From positions 1 through 13,654 of the forward strand of contig JALOLX010000035.1 in assembly GCA_025455765.1 (NCBI GenBank): a stretch of DNA of 13,654 nt. Direction: 5' to 3'. This stretch comes from Flavobacteriales bacterium. GTDB lineage: Bacteria > Bacteroidota > Bacteroidia > Flavobacteriales_F > PHOS-HE28. The position numbers were made by a program, and so were the translations under genes. Below the pieces are notes generated by a model, which was given only the letters and a program-made list of their open reading frames with translations, did not search any database and had not been told where the DNA came from. Below, one piece after another: positions 1-7,217 of the stretch. How positions within the stretch are numbered: the first letter of the stretch is position 1; the number at the start of each line of letters is the position of its first letter.

Positions 1-1
1 C

Positions 2-3000
2 TTCATGAGCGCGGGTGAGGATCCCAGCCTGGTGACCCCGCTGCGCAACGCGTACATCAACTACTACGGTGGTACGCCCTTCGCCAACAACGACCTCCGC
101 GCTGGCATTGGTCGCGTGGACATCACCATTCTGAACATCCTCGGTGTCCAGGCCTCGGTGCTCGGCAACCACGAATTCGATCTGGGCACGAGCGAACTGC
201 GCAACATCATCGGTGGCCAGAACAGTGGCGCGAACATCCGTTGGTTCGGTGCTCAATTCCCCTACCTCAGCAGCAACCTCAACTTCAGTGGTGATGCCAA
301 CCTGAGCAGCCTCTTCACCAACACGCGCGAAGAGTACACCTTCTTCCAGAGCAACCCCACGCAGACCGCAGCCGCCATCGCGGCCACCCGCAAGCTCGCT
401 CCGAGCACCATCATCACGGTGAACGGCGAACGCATCGGTGTGGTGGGTGTCACCACGCAGATCCTGGCGAGCATTTCCTCCCCCGGTGCCACCACCATCA
501 TCGGACCCAGCAGCAACGACATGCCTGCCCTCGCGGCCATCGTGCAACCGGTGATCGATGACCTGCGGAACATCGAGAACATCGACAAGATCATCCTCCT
601 CAGCCACCTGCAGCAGCTCAACCTGGAGAAGGAACTGGCGCTCCTGCTCAATGGTGTGGACGTGATCATCGCAGGTGGATCGCACACCTTGATGGCCGAT
701 GCCACCGACCGTCTGCGCACGGGCGACGTGGCTGCAGAGACCTACCCCTTCCTGACCACTGGTCTGGACGGCAAGCCGATCGCCATCGTGAACACCACGA
801 GCGAATACAAGTATGTGGGACGCCTGGTGGTGGACTTCGATGCCAATGGTGACCTCGTGCCGAGCAGCATCGATCCCGCCATCAGCGGTGCTTACCCTGC
901 CGACAGCCTTGGTGTGGTGGAAGTGTGGGGCGACTACGCCGACGCCTTCACACCCGGCAGCAAGGGCCAGGAAGTGGCCAACCTCTGCGGTGCGGTGGAA
1001 GCCGTGATCATTGCAAAGGATGGCAACCTCTTCGGACGCACCGATGTGTTCCTCGAAGGACGCCGCAACTTCGTGCGCACCGAAGAGACCAACCTCGGCA
1101 ACGTGAGCGCCGATGCCAACAAGTGGATGGCGCGTCGTTACGACCCTGCCGTCACCATCAGCATCAAGAACGGTGGCGGCATCCGCAGTGCCATCGGTGT
1201 GGTGAACGCGGTGGGCAGCAACGTGAGCCTCGATCCTCCCGCCCCCAACCCGATCGCTGGCAAGCAGGAGGGTGACATCAGCCAGCTCGATATCGAGAAC
1301 TCGCTCCGCTTCAACAACCTCCTCAGCACCCTCACCCTTACCGCCGCCAACCTGCGCACCATCCTGGAGCATGGTGTGGCCGCCAGCGGTCCGGGCCAGA
1401 CCCAGGGTCGTTTCCCCCAGGTGAGCGGTGTGCGCTTCAGCTATGACCAGACGCTGCCCGCCAACGCGCGCATCCGCAACGCCGTGATCACCGATAGCAG
1501 CAACATCACCGTGGATACGCTCGTGATGAACGGCATGCTCCACGGCGATCCCAGCCGCACCTTCCGCGTGGTGACGTTGAACTTCCTCGCCGGTGGTGGC
1601 GATGGGTATCCCTTCAATACCCTCGGTACCGGCCGTGTGGACCTCAACACCCTGCCCGATGCAGGACCTGGTGTGGCCACCTTCGCCGCTGCGGGTAGCG
1701 AACAGGATGCGTTCGCAGAGTTCATGAAGAGCTTCCACACCTCGAGCGCTTATGCCCTCGCAGAGACCGCGGCCAACCTCGATACGCGCATCGAAGAGGT
1801 GAACACGCGCATCGATGATATCCTGGATAGCGGACTCCCCTGCACCGAGGACCTGGTGCTGGAGTTCTCCACCGATGCCAATGGGGAGCAGATCACCTGG
1901 GAGATCCGCGATCAGGTCACGAACAACCTCGTGGTGAGCGGCGGCGGTACCTATCCGTCCAATGCTATAGTGACCGACTTCGCCTGCCTGCAACAAGGTT
2001 GTTACACGCTGCGTGTGCTCGATGCCGGTGGTGATGGCATCCTCGGTGGTGGCTACATCCTGCGCACTGACGATGGACGTCGCATCATCGACAACCGCAA
2101 CAACTTCAGCACGGGTAGTGTCAGTGCCATCAGCGGTGGTCAGGGCTTCTGCCTGCCCATCAGCGACCAGGGCCTGGTCTTCAGCAGCTGCGACAAGCTC
2201 GATTGGACCACCGGCCAGTATGTGGTGGCCACGCCGAATGCAGCCGTTAGCGGAGAGTGGATCGTGGGCGGCAGCAACGCTGTGCAGGACAATAACAGCG
2301 GTTACGAGTTCTGGATCTTCGACCCCAACGGCAGCTACAGCTTCCGCCGTTTCCGCAGCCACAACGTGAGCGATGGCTTCGGCCCCGCAAGCGCCACGCG
2401 TGCCTGCCACATGAAGCTCAACAACTGGGCGGTGGCCAGCCAGGTGCCTACCAACACGCTGATGAACGTTCGCGTTCGTGCCCGTGTCAATGGTGTCAAC
2501 GGCGAGTTCGGACCGGCCTGCCGCCTGATGGTGGACCCCGTGCGTGCCGCCTGCCCGCTCACCCAGCTGATGAACGTCCCGGGCAACCAGTACTTCAGCT
2601 GCGGATCCACCCGCCAATGGGGCACTGGCAACTTTGTGCATGCACGCCCTGTGAGCGGCGCCAACCGCTACCAGTTCCGCTTCCGCCTGCCGGCCGAAGG
2701 CTTTGAAGTGGTGCGAACGGCTACGACCTACTTCGTTCAGCTCAACTGGACCACCCTGCCCCTGCAGAACGGCAAGACCTACGATGTCGAAGTGCGCGTG
2801 AGCAAGGATGGTGGCGCCACCTGGTGCACCAACGAGGCCGTGTGGGGTCCCGTGTGCCAGCTGACCATTGGTGCTCATCAGGTGAACGCGAACTCCCTGA
2901 TGGTCGACGACCATCAGGGCGCACAGTTCACCACTGAACTGGCGCTGTTCCCCAACCCGACACGTGGTGACGCGATGAGCGTTCGGATGACCGGTGTGGA

Positions 3001-3196
3001 TGCTGGTGTGGAGCGCGTGAGCCTCGACATCTACGACCTCACAGGTAAGCGCGTGAGCAGCCGTCAGCTTGCAGTGAACAACGGGATGGTCAACGCAACG
3101 GTGGAATTCCAAGGGGAGCTGGCCCAAGGCATGTACCTGGTACACCTTACTGCCGGTGACCTGCAACTGACCGAACGCCTGATGGTGCAGCCCTAA
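2..3196 (+). CDS. Secreted metallophosphatase/5'-nucleotidase with T9SS sorting tail (5'-partial)
   Basis: The reading frame is open to the left edge (Phe codon at 2-4 before the ATG at 5), so the N-terminus with the first metal-binding motifs is missing. Residues are numbered from the ATG at 5. Residues 54-59 are GNHEFD, the metallophosphatase motif. A LLSHL motif and AGGSHT (223-228) follow. The C-terminal 5'-nucleotidase domain shows KNGGGIR (388-394), LTAANLRTILEHG and AGGGDGY (529-535). From about 616 there is a domain with a DAGGDGI motif, then two divergent Cys-containing, fibronectin-like repeats (about 720-848 and 850-958). The end, from ALFPNPTRG (980) to 1063, is a type A T9SS sorting domain. 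The protein is probably exported by Sec, then passed through the outer membrane by T9SS to hydrolyse nucleotides or other phosphoesters at the surface. The family call is firm; the substrate is not known. The canonical GGHSH motif is altered to AGGSHT, a variant I recall from a recognised subfamily. Confidence 0.88.
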   Translation, partial: FMSAGEDPSLVTPLRNAYINYYGGTPFANNDLRAGIGRVDITILNILGVQASVLGNHEFDLGTSELRNIIGGQNSGANIRWFGAQFPYLSSNLNFSGDANLSSLFTNTREEYTFFQSNPTQTAAAIAATRKLAPSTIITVNGERIGVVGVTTQILASISSPGATTIIGPSSNDMPALAAIVQPVIDDLRNIENIDKIILLSHLQQLNLEKELALLLNGVDVIIAGGSHTLMADATDRLRTGDVAAETYPFLTTGLDGKPIAIVNTTSEYKYVGRLVVDFDANGDLVPSSIDPAISGAYPADSLGVVEVWGDYADAFTPGSKGQEVANLCGAVEAVIIAKDGNLFGRTDVFLEGRRNFVRTEETNLGNVSADANKWMARRYDPAVTISIKNGGGIRSAIGVVNAVGSNVSLDPPAPNPIAGKQEGDISQLDIENSLRFNNLLSTLTLTAANLRTILEHGVAASGPGQTQGRFPQVSGVRFSYDQTLPANARIRNAVITDSSNITVDTLVMNGMLHGDPSRTFRVVTLNFLAGGGDGYPFNTLGTGRVDLNTLPDAGPGVATFAAAGSEQDAFAEFMKSFHTSSAYALAETAANLDTRIEEVNTRIDDILDSGLPCTEDLVLEFSTDANGEQITWEIRDQVTNNLVVSGGGTYPSNAIVTDFACLQQGCYTLRVLDAGGDGILGGGYILRTDDGRRIIDNRNNFSTGSVSAISGGQGFCLPISDQGLVFSSCDKLDWTTGQYVVATPNAAVSGEWIVGGSNAVQDNNSGYEFWIFDPNGSYSFRRFRSHNVSDGFGPASATRACHMKLNNWAVASQVPTNTLMNVRVRARVNGVNGEFGPACRLMVDPVRAACPLTQLMNVPGNQYFSCGSTRQWGTGNFVHARPVSGANRYQFRFRLPAEGFEVVRTATTYFVQLNWTTLPLQNGKTYDVEVRVSKDGGATWCTNEAVWGPVCQLTIGAHQVNANSLMVDDHQGAQFTTELALFPNPTRGDAMSVRMTGVDAGVERVSLDIYDLTGKRVSSRQLAVNNGMVNATVEFQGELAQGMYLVHLTAGDLQLTERLMVQP

Positions 3197-3221
3197 GCCA
3201 CCATCTCGCCGAACGACCTGT

Positions 3222-3268
3222 TCAAGGCCCCGGGAACCCGCAGATCGCGGAACATCCCGGGGCCTTGA
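3222..3268 (+). terminator. Strong hairpin after the 5'-nucleotidase gene
   Basis: A perfect 14-bp inverted repeat (3222-3235 with 3255-3268, arms TCAAGGCCCCGGGA and its complement) encloses a 19-nt loop and begins 25 nt after the stop codon. Only a weak T-rich stretch (TGTTATT) follows, so this is a terminator or a 3'-end stabilising hairpin. Confidence 0.7.
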
Positions 3269-3342
3269 CGTGTTATTCAAGGGTCCGTCGGCTTTCCCAT
3301 ACCATCCATCGAACAGGCGCCCTCCGCCCATCACTCCTCAGC

Positions 3343-3350
3343 TAGTTTCG
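3343..3350 (+). promoter_or_regulatory. Possible Bacteroidota -7 element before the broken Reeler-like gene
   Basis: TAGTTTCG matches the Bacteroidota -7 consensus TAnnTTTG at five of six fixed positions and lies 17 nt before the ATG at 3368. No clear -33 TTTG was found, so this is only a candidate. Confidence 0.22.
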
Positions 3351-3367
3351 CCCACCAATTAGTTTCC

Positions 3368-4184
3368 ATGGAACGCATTCTACTCCTCGCCGTACCCGCC
3401 ACCCTCGCCGCCCTGCTCTTCACCAGCGGTACCTCCAATGATGACGGGCGTGCAGGTCGCACAGGATCGCCCGGGGAACAGACCTGCGTGAACGGTTGCC
3501 ACAACACCGCCCGGGGAACAGACCTGCGTGAACGGTTGCCACAACACCTTCGCCTTGAACAGCGGCACCGGCTCCATCACTTTGGGGAGCACCAACATGG
3601 TCGATTGGCAGTACGAGCCAGGGGTCATCTACAACATGACCGTGACGGTCGCGCTCTCTACTAGCAACCTCTTCGGCATCGGGTTGGAGTGCCTCACGGC
3701 AGCTGGCGCCAATGCGGGCAACCTCGTGATCACCGTGCCCGAGGAGACGCGCACGCTCAACGCCGTGATCTCCGGTAACTCGCGCCGCAACATCGTACAC
3801 CAGTTGAACGGCGGCGTCGGTACCGGCAGCAAGACCTTCAACTTCAACTGGGTCGCGCCCGCCACCAACATCGGCAACGTCACCTTCTACTACGCCGGAA
3901 ATGCAGCGAACGGTACCGGAACGAGCGCCGGTGACCGCATCTACACCGGCAGTCAGGTGGTGACCCCGCTGATCACCACCAGTGTGCGCGAAGAAGTGGA
4001 TGGTTCGGCTGCGGTGCGTGTGGGGCCTTCACCCTTCGACACCCAGTGCCGCGTGCAGTACAGCACCCGCGAAGGTGGTCGTGCCCGCGTCACCTTCCTC
4101 GATCTTGGTGGCCGCACCCTTACTCGCACAAGGTGTTCCGCACCGCGCTGTGATCGGTCCTTCAACACCACTTACCGCGCCTGA
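3368..4184 (+). pseudogene. Secreted Reeler-like/choice-of-anchor T9SS protein, frameshifted by a 40-bp duplication
   Basis: The ATG at 3368 begins a signal peptide (MERILLLAVPATLAALLFTSG) followed by DGRAGRTGSPGEQTCVNGCHN, the start typical of secreted Bacteroidota proteins with a Reeler-like domain. An exact 40-bp tandem duplication (3468-3547) shifts the frame, so this reading ends at 3664. The rest of the protein continues in another frame to 4184, in an open frame whose first ATG is at 3528. Removing one repeat copy joins both into a single 258-residue protein. Its middle is beta-rich (WQYEPGVIYNMTVTV, GIGLECLTA, KTFNFNWVAP, VTFYYAGNAANG). It ends in the first part of a T9SS tail (VRVGPSPFDTQCRVQYS, VTFLDLGGRTL) that then runs into non-matching residues. 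CVNGCH is a CXXXCH motif, which may or may not bind heme. Function is unknown, and an assembly error is an alternative to a real lesion. Confidence 0.72.
3468..3547 (+). repeat. Perfect 2 x 40-bp tandem duplication inside a gene
   Basis: Bases 3468-3507 and 3508-3547 are identical, and the match extends one further base (3508 equals 3548). The unit encodes the SPGEQTCVNGCHNT region. Because 40 is not a multiple of three, the second copy shifts the reading frame. The lack of any divergence suggests a very recent event or an assembly or read artefact. Confidence 0.95.
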
Positions 4185-4498
4185 GCGGTGGTGGTACTGA
4201 CCTGGTGCTGGTAGTAGGTATTGATGTGGTTGCGCAGCGTCACGTAGCGGTAGAGCCCGAACAATAGGACGAGCACACTGAGCAGCCAGCTCACATGTCC
4301 CACGCCGCGCAGGTAGGGCGTATCGCCCAGGCCGATGAGCGTAAGCCCGCCCACCAGCAGGTACAGTGTGCTGCGGATGTAGCTCAACAAGGTGCGTTCG
4401 TTCGCCAGTCGGGTCCTTACCAGCGCCAGGTGGTCGCGCAGGATCAGCTCCTCGCGTACATCGTATCCGTGATCGGGACGGAACCAGTTGAATGCCAT
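4172..4498 (-). CDS. DUF202 (YidH-family) small membrane protein
   Basis: This 108-residue protein starts at the ATG at 4498 (MAFNWFRPDH). Residues 24-43 (LALVRTRLANERTLLSYIRS) carry the DUF202 signature. Two clear hydrophobic segments follow, STLYLLVGGLTLIGL (about 43-57) and WLLSVLVLLFGLYRYV (about 71-86). It is therefore an inner-membrane protein with a cytoplasmic N-terminus; the biochemical role of the family is not established. It lies 59 bp downstream of the queD-like gene on the same strand and may be cotranscribed with it. Its 3' end overlaps the end of the broken Reeler-like gene by 13 bp on the opposite strand. Confidence 0.82.
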   Translation of the reverse strand: MAFNWFRPDHGYDVREELILRDHLALVRTRLANERTLLSYIRSTLYLLVGGLTLIGLGDTPYLRGVGHVSWLLSVLVLLFGLYRYVTLRNHINTYYQHQVSTTTAQAR

Positions 4499-4557
4499 GA
4501 CACGAAGATCGCGCCATCTGCGCTTCGTGCGAGAGGCGCACTACCTCCTGCCACGGA

Positions 4558-4998
4558 TCAGGCCTGCCACTCGGCCCAGCTGGTGGCCGTCTCCTGCAAG
4601 CGCACCCCGCACAGGCTCACCCCGCTGGGAAGTGCCGGTTCCAGCCGATGCACCACGTCCAGCAGCAGGTTCTCGCACGTGGGCTGCCAGGGTGTGTACA
4701 AGGTGCGTCCGAACAGGGCCGCGCCCTCCATCACATGCGCCCGCTCTCGTTCGTGCAAGACCAAGGCATGATCGTAGCGCTCCACCACCAGCTCCTTCAC
4801 AATGCGCTTCAGGTCGGCGAAATCGATGACCATGCCGTCCTTCGGATCACCCGGTGAATCCGCCGGAACACCACTGATGGTGACGTCCAGCACGTAGCTA
4901 TGTCCGTGGATGTTCGCGCACAGGCCATCGTGGCAGCGCAGGGCATGGGCCATCTCAAAGGTGAAGCGCTTGGTCACGCGCAGGGTCCGCTGTTCCAT
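4558..4998 (-). CDS. queD: 6-carboxytetrahydropterin synthase / 6-pyruvoyl-tetrahydropterin synthase family
   Basis: The 146-residue product has the full active site of the QueD/PTPS family. The zinc ligands are H18 (FEMAH), H31 and H33 (HGHSY), the catalytic Cys is C27 (LCANIHGH), the Asp-His pair is D76-H77 (YDHALVLH), and E109 (TCENLLLD) and E136 (RLQET) are pterin-binding or catalytic acids. QueD converts 7,8-dihydroneopterin triphosphate into 6-carboxy-5,6,7,8-tetrahydropterin, the second step in making queuosine and other 7-deazaguanines, in the cytoplasm. The C-x3-HGH spacing fits QueD, but a tetrahydropterin role cannot be excluded, and no other que gene lies in the window. The start at 4998 (MEQRTLRVTKRFTFEMAH) fits the usual family N-terminus. 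Confidence 0.88.
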   Translation of the reverse strand: MEQRTLRVTKRFTFEMAHALRCHDGLCANIHGHSYVLDVTISGVPADSPGDPKDGMVIDFADLKRIVKELVVERYDHALVLHERERAHVMEGAALFGRTLYTPWQPTCENLLLDVVHRLEPALPSGVSLCGVRLQETATSWAEWQA

Positions 4999-5265
4999 GC
5001 CGCGAAGGTGCGCACTGTGCAGGAAATGGGGGAGGTCTCCTACCGATGATCATCTTCGTGCTGGGAATGCGTCTTGCTTTTACCCCCCGTACACGTCTTA
5101 ATTGACATATAGGAATACCTGCATTCCGAATTGACAGTATCATCCGATCGAAGCGATCTTTGACTGATATGGATGTGGATGTAACATGCTCATGCAGATA
5201 ATGCCATTGCATCTTGATGAACATAGCTATCTCATTGTTGTCCTAGGGTTTCATCGATAAAACAA
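4999..5265. other. Gene-free, locally AT-rich intergenic region
   Basis: No convincing coding frame was found between the queD start and the fasciclin gene terminator. The AT-rich part (about 5080-5265) contrasts with the GC-rich flanks. It contains two direct copies of AATTGACA (5100-5107 and 5129-5136) flanking an inverted repeat GGAAT-N6-ATTCC (5112-5127). A 10-bp palindrome GATGATCATC lies at 5045-5054, upstream of queD. These are operator-like, but no regulator can be assigned. Confidence 0.4.
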
Positions 5266-5291
5266 CAAAGGTGCCTCGTAAGACACCTTTG
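5256..5291 (-). terminator. Rho-independent terminator of the fasciclin gene
   Basis: Read on the minus strand, an 8-bp perfect stem (CAAAGGTG at 5291-5284 with CACCTTTG at 5273-5266) is followed at once by TTGTTTTATC. It lies about 50 nt downstream of the fasciclin gene's stop codon. Confidence 0.72.
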
Positions 5292-5342
5292 CTGACTTTC
5301 ACCGTCTCCAATAACAGCTCGGACGGCACGAGGTTGATGCAG

Positions 5343-5912
5343 CTACTGCGGAGGTAAGAGCACTTTATCGATAACGACCACCAAACCGTTCGCAGCTTCC
5401 GCAGTACCAATAACCTTGGCGCCACTTATTGTAACGGTTCCGTCCTCGGCCACAGTGAACTGCGTGTCCTTCAAGTTGGCCATGTTCAGTTTGCGGCCGT
5501 TGGTCATCTTCTCCGGCTGGAACACACCCACCGCCACATGGTATTCAAGGATGTCTTGCAGCTTCTCCTTTTTTTCTGGCTTCAGCAGTTCCTCCAGCGT
5601 GCCGGCGGGTAGGGCATTGAAAGCCGCATCAGTGGGTGCAAACACTGTGAAGGGCCCGGCATTTGAAAGTACATCCTCGTACTTTATGTGCTGCACGGCG
5701 GCCACCAAGGTCTTGTGATCGGGCGATTTTACGGCAACACCCACGACGGTTGGTTTACTGAATTCATCAACCACAGCGCTCTGGCCGACGGAGGGTGTTG
5801 CGGAGTTGGTCGCATTGGTGGCCGAAGCCTCGTCAGCGGGTGCACCGCACGCGGCGAACAGCATCAGCAGGCCACCAAGGAGCAAGGGAACGGGGGAGGT
5901 CAAGCGTTTCAT
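5343..5912 (-). CDS. Fasciclin (FAS1) domain lipoprotein
   Basis: The 189-residue protein begins with a lipoprotein signal, MKRLTSPVPLLLGGLLMLFAAC, with the lipidated Cys at 22. A Ser/Thr/Ala-rich linker runs to about 50. One FAS1 domain follows: the H1 motif FTVFAPTDAAF (88-98), the YH dipeptide at 124-125, and the H2-like end ANGLVVVIDKVLLP (174-187). FAS1 domains serve in adhesion or protein-protein contacts; here the protein would be anchored on the periplasmic or outer face of a membrane. It is transcribed in the same direction as the nos genes but is separated from the CopD-like gene by 93 bp. That gap holds a Crp/Fnr-type half-palindrome, and the gene has its own terminator. It is probably a single-gene transcript, perhaps co-regulated with the nos genes. 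Confidence 0.9.
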   Translation of the reverse strand: MKRLTSPVPLLLGGLLMLFAACGAPADEASATNATNSATPSVGQSAVVDEFSKPTVVGVAVKSPDHKTLVAAVQHIKYEDVLSNAGPFTVFAPTDAAFNALPAGTLEELLKPEKKEKLQDILEYHVAVGVFQPEKMTNGRKLNMANLKDTQFTVAEDGTVTISGAKVIGTAEAANGLVVVIDKVLLPPQ

Positions 5913-5973
5913 GGGGTGTTGTTTGGTATCAATTCCACCGCCGCTAATTTCATGGGACTATTCTATCCGGTTC

Positions 5974-5987
5974 ATGATAGTTGTCAT
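5974..5987 (-). promoter_or_regulatory. Crp/Fnr-type operator candidate before the fasciclin gene
   Basis: ATGA-N6-TCAT has the TGA-N6-TCA core shared by Crp and Fnr family sites. It resembles the site at 13013-13030 (left half CATGA identical, right half TCATC instead of TCATG). Its centre is 68.5 bp before the fasciclin ATG, against 66.5 bp for the cytochrome c gene. A weak -7-like GAAATTAG lies at 5951-5944. Short and imperfect, so only suggestive. Confidence 0.35.
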
Positions 5988-6005
5988 CATAAGTAAAAAT
6001 GTCCG

Positions 6006-6440
6006 TCAACCCCGCACAAGTGCACCACAGACCAGTAGGGCCATGGCCAGGGTGGTTACCAACGCCACATGCACCGCCAGACCCGGTAGCCGTTCGGCGG
6101 AGAGCCGCGGGATGATCCGCAACCGCGCATGGGCCCCGACCGCAGCGGTAGCCAGCAGCAATAGCAGCTTAACAGCTATCAAGGTATGCAGGCGGTCCGC
6201 GAAGGTGAAGGCATCCAGCACACCTTGCACGAAGCGATGCGCTAGCATCAGACCTGTGACTACCTGGATGATGAGCGCAGGGATGCCGATGCGCTCATAG
6301 CCCTGTTCGAAGCTGCGGATGCGTTCTACATCACGCGTGGCCAGCGCCCCGGGTACGATGGTGAGCAGCAGCACCAGGTGACCACCGACCCAGATGGTAG
6401 CGCCCAATAGGTGCAGAACGATCAATATGGTGTACCCCAT
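6006..6440 (-). CDS. CopD-like four-helix membrane protein at the end of the nos operon
   Basis: The 144-residue protein is almost entirely membrane-embedded. It has four hydrophobic segments (about 3-30, 52-70, 84-103 and 121-143) with histidines in or next to them: H10 and H21 in LHLLGATIWVGGH, H68, H85 and H104. The HxxxxxxWxGgH beginning is typical of CopD-family copper import proteins and related heme-binding membrane proteins. Only 3 nt separate it from the nosY stop codon, so it is probably the last gene of the nos transcript. A role in copper supply for NosZ is a natural guess. Family assignment rests on the N-terminal motif and topology, and a heme-binding role is an alternative. Confidence 0.68.
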   Translation of the reverse strand: MGYTILIVLHLLGATIWVGGHLVLLLTIVPGALATRDVERIRSFEQGYERIGIPALIIQVVTGLMLAHRFVQGVLDAFTFADRLHTLIAVKLLLLLATAAVGAHARLRIIPRLSAERLPGLAVHVALVTTLAMALLVCGALVRG

Positions 6441-6443
6441 TGG

Positions 6444-7211
6444 TCAGAGATCTTTCTTTCGGAACACGCGGAATGCTCCCCATGTGGGCATCAGCACCCA
6501 CGAGATCAGGATGGCACCGGCCATGGCCATGCCGGCCGCACTGCCGAAGAAGCTCTTGTACACCGCGCCGCTATACCCCATCATGGCCGCCAGGTCGATC
6601 TCCAGCATCACCAGGATGCGCGCGAGGTCGATGGGGTTGAGCGCGGCGAGCGGCACCACGAAGGGTTCCACGGGATAGTCGCTGGTGGTGAACATCAGCC
6701 ACATCAGCATGGCATCGTACACCAGCACAAAGCCCAGCCAGAGCACCAGCGCCATGCCCACGCCGCGCGCCTTCTCCCGCTGACGCAGGGCGATGAGCGC
6801 ACCGAGCGCCGCAAAGACCAGCACTAGGGCCGATCCCGACAAGGAGAGCATCAGTGCCGATGGGCCGGGCGCATGCACCAGCAACGGCAATCCGAGCCCG
6901 AACCCCTGTGCCACGAGCAGCGCGGTGGCCAAGGCCAGTAATTGTCCGCCCAGGATGGACTGTCGTGCGATCGGCTGCACGGCGAGTAGTTGGGTGAACT
7001 CCTGTATGTCGTAGAGGTAGACCACCGTGAAGACAAGCGCGATGAGGGGCACCAGTGCCAGCACCACCTGCACCAAGCTCAGCATGGCCTTCATGGGGTC
7101 GTCCTCGAGGAGGAAGAGTCCCTGTGAGAGGGCGAGCATGAGCAGCGCATAACCCAGCACGAAGCGGTTCCGGGCCAGGTCGATGAGCGTGTATTTGAAC
7201 ACCTTTCCCAT
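6444..7211 (-). CDS. nosY: NosY, ABC transporter permease for NosZ maturation
   Basis: The 255-residue protein is an ABC-2 type permease with about six membrane segments. These include FVLGYALLMLALSQGLFLL, MLSLVQVVLALVPLIALVF, ILGGQLLALATALLVAQG, a segment near 120-145, VGMALVLWLGFVLVYDAML and a final one ending in VLMPTWGAFRVF. The NPIDLARIL motif followed by a conserved stretch ending YKSFFGS is characteristic of NosY. With NosF it forms the NosFY transporter, which is thought to move a sulfur-containing species across the inner membrane and to work with NosD in building the CuZ [4Cu:2S] centre. The start at 7211 is 6 nt after the nosF stop, consistent with one transcript. Confidence 0.93.
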   Translation of the reverse strand: MGKVFKYTLIDLARNRFVLGYALLMLALSQGLFLLEDDPMKAMLSLVQVVLALVPLIALVFTVVYLYDIQEFTQLLAVQPIARQSILGGQLLALATALLVAQGFGLGLPLLVHAPGPSALMLSLSGSALVLVFAALGALIALRQREKARGVGMALVLWLGFVLVYDAMLMWLMFTTSDYPVEPFVVPLAALNPIDLARILVMLEIDLAAMMGYSGAVYKSFFGSAAGMAMAGAILISWVLMPTWGAFRVFRKKDL

Positions 7212-7217
7212 GGTCTG

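Noticed and set aside
5102..5136. TTGACA boxes as sigma-70 -35 elements
   Set aside because: No TATAAT-like box lies 16-18 bp downstream of either copy, and Bacteroidota housekeeping promoters do not use this consensus.
5131..5143. TTGACAGTATCAT as another Crp/Fnr site
   Set aside because: The TGA and TCA halves are separated by five bases, not six, and the flanks do not pair.
4955..5224. Minus-strand open frame upstream of queD
   Set aside because: Its low-complexity basic translation has no recognisable motif and overlaps the queD start, so it is treated as non-coding.
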